Source: Salegentibacter salegens
GTDB lineage: Bacteria > Bacteroidota > Bacteroidia > Flavobacteriales > Flavobacteriaceae
DNA length: 64,000 nt
Direction: 5' to 3'
Assembly (NCBI RefSeq): GCF_900142975.1
Contig: NZ_LT670848.1
Span: 1,736,001 to 1,800,000 of the forward strand
In this document: positions 62,082 to 64,000 of the stretch, piece after piece
Numbering within the stretch: position 1 is the stretch's first letter
Layout of the letters: every line of letters starts with the position of its first letter
Notes under the pieces: model-generated
What the model saw: only the letters and a program-made list of their open reading frames with translations
The model's database searches: none
Told to the model about the DNA's origin: nothing
Position numbers and translations under genes: made by a program

Positions 62082-62207
62082 GAAAAGTTTTTGAAATCGT
62101 TATCCTGAACTTGTTTTAGACCCTGCTCCGAAATTTATTCGGAGATTTAAAATACTGATAATCAAAACGTATTAGAAGCTGAAACAAGTTCAGCTTGACG
62201 AAACTAA
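62082..62207. repeat. 126-bp dispersed repeat, second copy
   Basis: Collinear with 55753-55878, with about one base in six differing and the same total length. Both copies lie in gaps between genes. It includes GAAACAAGTTCAGCTTGACG and an inner inverted pair around CCGAAATTTATTCGG. Confidence 0.75.
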
Positions 62208-62239
62208 CACGCTTCTCACCCGGTCACTTTTCAGCATAA

Positions 62240-62289
62240 AAAAACCCTCACGAAATGTGAAGGTTTTGTTTAGAGCGGGAGACCGGGTT
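62240..62289 (-). pseudogene. truncated tRNA-Gly 3' end with its own terminator copy
   Basis: GAGCGGGAGACCGGGTT (62273-62289) equals the last part of tRNA-Gly (62403-62419). On the minus strand it is followed by a terminator hairpin (62240-62267) that resembles the one after the intact tRNA (62371-62397). So a tRNA-end plus terminator unit is duplicated 130 bp apart. Confidence 0.75.
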
Positions 62290-62370
62290 TCCCGATATTA
62301 CGCCCTACCGGGCTTCAATCGGGACAGGCTTCTCACCCGGAGGTATTCTTTTTTGGTTCTTTTCCATAAA

Positions 62371-62397
62371 AAAACCCCAACTTATCGTTGAGGTTTT
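62371..62397 (-). terminator. terminator of tRNA-Gly
   Basis: On the minus strand AAACCTCAAC pairs with GTTGGGGTTT (one U-G pair), followed by a T run; it begins 7 bp after the tRNA 3' end. Confidence 0.8.
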
Positions 62398-62403
62398 TCA
62401 TTG

Positions 62404-62476
62404 AGCGGGAGACCGGGTTCGAACCGGCGACATTCAGCTTGGAAGGCTGACGCTCTACCAACTGAGCTACTCCCGC
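62404..62476 (-). tRNA. tRNA-Gly (anticodon TCC)
   Basis: Cloverleaf on the minus strand: acceptor GCGGGAG pairs with CTCCCGC, D arm TAGCTCAGTTGGTAGAGC, anticodon stem CAGC/GCTG with loop CTTCCAA (TCC), and T arm CCGG/CCGG with TTCGAAC. Discriminator T as in other glycine tRNAs; CCA is not encoded. Confidence 0.96.
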
Positions 62477-62682
62477 CTGTTCTGCAAATATAAAGTTTAA
62501 AGCCTTCAAAATCCAAAGGAAAATTAAAATTTTTCGGGCGTTTATTTCTATCTAGCTTGTATTCAGCAAAAAACCACGGGCAAGCGATAAAATCTTGTTA
62601 AATGGGTAATGAAAAAACAAGTGTTCCGACAAATAAATCTTATTTTTAATGCCTAACAGTATATATTTTAAAATAATTTTTT

Positions 62683-63234
62683 ATGAGCAATAAATCCGGT
62701 AAAACCCAGGACCTAATAGACGCAAAATTCCTTAAAGAACGCAAAATTTTCCTTTGGGGTGAAGTAAATGATAAATCGGCCAAACACGTTATAGACAGAC
62801 TACTATACCTTGATATGGATGGCGATAAAGAAATCCAGTTTTTCATTAATAGTCCCGGTGGCTACGTAACCGACGGATTTGCAATTTACGATACCATGCA
62901 AAGCCTAAATAGTCCCGTTTCTACGATTTGTAGTGGTTTAGCTGCTTCAATGGGCTCAATCTTACTTTCCGGTGGAACCAAAGGTAAAAGATTTATACAG
63001 CCCCATGGGAAGGTTATGATTCACCAGCCTATGGGCGGTGCACGAGGCCAGGCTTCAAATATTGAAATTCAGGCAAACGAGATCTTAAAAACTAGAGAAC
63101 TTAGTGCTAAAATTCTTGCAGATAACTGTGGGCAAACCCAGGAAAAGGTACTTAAGGATTTTAATCGTGACTACTGGATGGATGCTCAGGAATCGCTGGA
63201 TTACGGAATTGTAGACGGTATTTTTAAGAAATAA
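62683..63234 (+). CDS. clpP: ClpP-family ATP-dependent serine protease subunit
   Basis: A 183-residue ClpP-like peptidase. Catalytic triad Ser89 (GLAASMGS), His113 (MIHQPMGG) and Asp162 (NRDYWMDA). The sequence is divergent from canonical ClpP in places (KERKIFLWGEVND) and about 10-15 residues short at the front, so it may be a second ClpP paralogue rather than the main one. No clpX follows; a GNAT gene follows by 4 bp. Confidence 0.93.
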   Translation: MSNKSGKTQDLIDAKFLKERKIFLWGEVNDKSAKHVIDRLLYLDMDGDKEIQFFINSPGGYVTDGFAIYDTMQSLNSPVSTICSGLAASMGSILLSGGTKGKRFIQPHGKVMIHQPMGGARGQASNIEIQANEILKTRELSAKILADNCGQTQEKVLKDFNRDYWMDAQESLDYGIVDGIFKK

Positions 63235-63238
63235 GATT

Positions 63239-63520
63239 ATGGATATTAAACACCGAGAAAACGATAGCCGCGGAATGTTTTTCGTAGAGGACGAAAAAGG
63301 GATTTACGCAGAACTCACTTATACCAAAAAACCGGGAGATATTCTTACTATAGATCACACCGAGGTAAGACCCGAACTGGAAGGCCAGGGAATTGCTACT
63401 AAACTTTTGGCGCATAGTGTAGATTTTGCACGCGAAAACAATTATAAAATAGACCCTTTATGCCCTTTTGCCGAAGTACAATTTGACCGCAATGAGTCTT
63501 TTCAAGACGTAAGAGCGTAG
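63239..63520 (+). CDS. small GNAT-like N-acetyltransferase (YidJ type)
   Basis: A 93-residue protein of the Gcn5-related small acetyltransferase family. LTIDHTEVRPELEGQGIATK, LLAHSVDFARENNYKIDPLC is the acetyl-CoA loop (EGQGIATKL) and following helix; CPFAEVQFD ends the fold. Reading starts 4 bp after clpP. Substrate unknown. Confidence 0.88.
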   Translation: MDIKHRENDSRGMFFVEDEKGIYAELTYTKKPGDILTIDHTEVRPELEGQGIATKLLAHSVDFARENNYKIDPLCPFAEVQFDRNESFQDVRA

Positions 63521-63563
63521 TCAACCGTTTTACCCCAAAAGATCAATGAATCTGCTTTTTCCT

Positions 63564-64000
63564 ATGAAATTTTTTAAATTTTTAATGCTCTTTGTTTTTG
63601 TGCTTTTTATTTCCTGCGGGGATGACAAAGACAGGGAGCCTGGAATTGAAACCACAAAAGAGGAAGAAGCAGAAGTTATTGAAAAACTGGCTTCAGCTGA
63701 TTTAATTTCCAAAAAGTTTCCTGGGGTTTCAAATTCGGTTGGAAATATCAATTTACAGCACGCTAATTTACTGGATTCTATTTATTCAAAACGGGATTAT
63801 AAACCAATCTGGACCGATAGAGCCCTGCGGGAAGATCTTTACCGAAGCATTGAAAGAGCCACTGAAGACGGCCTCGATCCTGAAAACTATCATTTAACTT
63901 ATTTACAAAATTCACTCGCTAATTTATCTCAGTTAGATGATGAAGAACGCAGTCTAACCGAAATTATTCTTACCGATGCTTTCCTGGGCCTTGCTTCAGA
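63564..64000 (+). CDS. L,D-transpeptidase-type murein protein, N-terminal part (runs off the window)
   Basis: First 145 residues. The signal peptide MKFFKFLMLFVFVLFISCGD has a lipobox cysteine; this start (63564) fits better than an in-frame Met at 63546. The following LLDSIYSKRDYKPIWTDRAL, REDLYRSIERATEDGLDPEN, YHLTYLQ matches the scaffold domain of YcbB-like L,D-transpeptidases. The catalytic YkuD domain would lie beyond 64000. Confidence 0.85.
   Translation, partial: MKFFKFLMLFVFVLFISCGDDKDREPGIETTKEEEAEVIEKLASADLISKKFPGVSNSVGNINLQHANLLDSIYSKRDYKPIWTDRALREDLYRSIERATEDGLDPENYHLTYLQNSLANLSQLDDEERSLTEIILTDAFLGLAS

Overview
The window is AT-rich DNA from a member of Bacteroidota, most likely family Flavobacteriaceae (Gramella/Salegentibacter/Zunongwangia-like). 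The signs are a SusC-type receptor with its FecR/ECF-sigma pair, a type IX secretion C-terminal domain, TAnnTTTG promoter -7 boxes, lipoproteins with short lipoboxes, a Rho with a long N-terminal insert, and the families DUF4293, DUF1599, BT_3928 and BfmA. The genus is inference. Layout: (1) 1-2.7 kb, SusC N-terminus, FecR and ECF sigma factor. (2) 2.7-7.0 kb, a repeat-bearing gap, a lipoprotein, a frameshifted response regulator and a GAF-PAS-HisKA protein without ATPase. (3) 7.1-13.5 kb, a decaying anaerobic/molybdenum-cofactor region: hemN remnant, an uncharacterised TIM-barrel-like protein, a hemerythrin-PAS protein, a cupin, a frameshifted moaC-mogA fusion, intact moaE and truncated moeB. 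Three TGAT-N4-ATCA (Fnr-type) boxes sit at its promoters. (4) 13.7-25.5 kb, a tightly packed run of about 15 minus-strand genes: TetR, TolC, HlyD, lipoprotein, Dps, two ABC ATPases, two ABC permeases, LOG protein, a membrane protein, DUF2141, an OMPLA-like barrel, an ATP-cone/Mrr-like nuclease and a Pycsar-effector-type (DUF5706) membrane protein.

(5) 25.5-46.9 kb is a mobile-element graveyard and adhesin region. It holds a fold-back repeat, an ssb remnant, an IS110 element that split a REP-like repeat, a BfmA-type mobilisation gene and a broken neighbour. It also holds a ~2400-residue type IX-secreted repeat protein with a downstream barrel gene, two identical inverted IS256-family copies (each with its own 8-bp target duplication), and a sensor kinase gene split by one of those copies. 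A LytTR response regulator and a tyrosine recombinase next to tRNA-Arg close the region. Two minus-strand promoters, one for the adhesin and one for a short transcript, carry an identically spaced pair of TGTCGTGAA direct repeats. These are good candidates for sites of the LytTR regulator whose kinase has been interrupted.

(6) 46.9-64 kb is mostly conserved chromosome: tRNA-Arg, clpS, prmA, tpiA, a DoxX-type protein, DUF1599, folP, cdaA, an ABC exporter, truA, a phosphoesterase, DUF4293, rho, tRNA-Gly, clpP, a GNAT protein and an L,D-transpeptidase start. Within it, a TPP riboswitch with a terminator platform controls a four-gene operon: SAM methyltransferase, AIR-synthase/ThiL-like protein, a ThiE-like protein lacking the usual substrate-binding residues, and a Trm112-like zinc protein. 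That operon, the LytTR promoter pair and the Fnr-box module are the parts most likely to hold undescribed biology. Several genes carry single-base lesions, so a base-quality check should precede any claim about decay.
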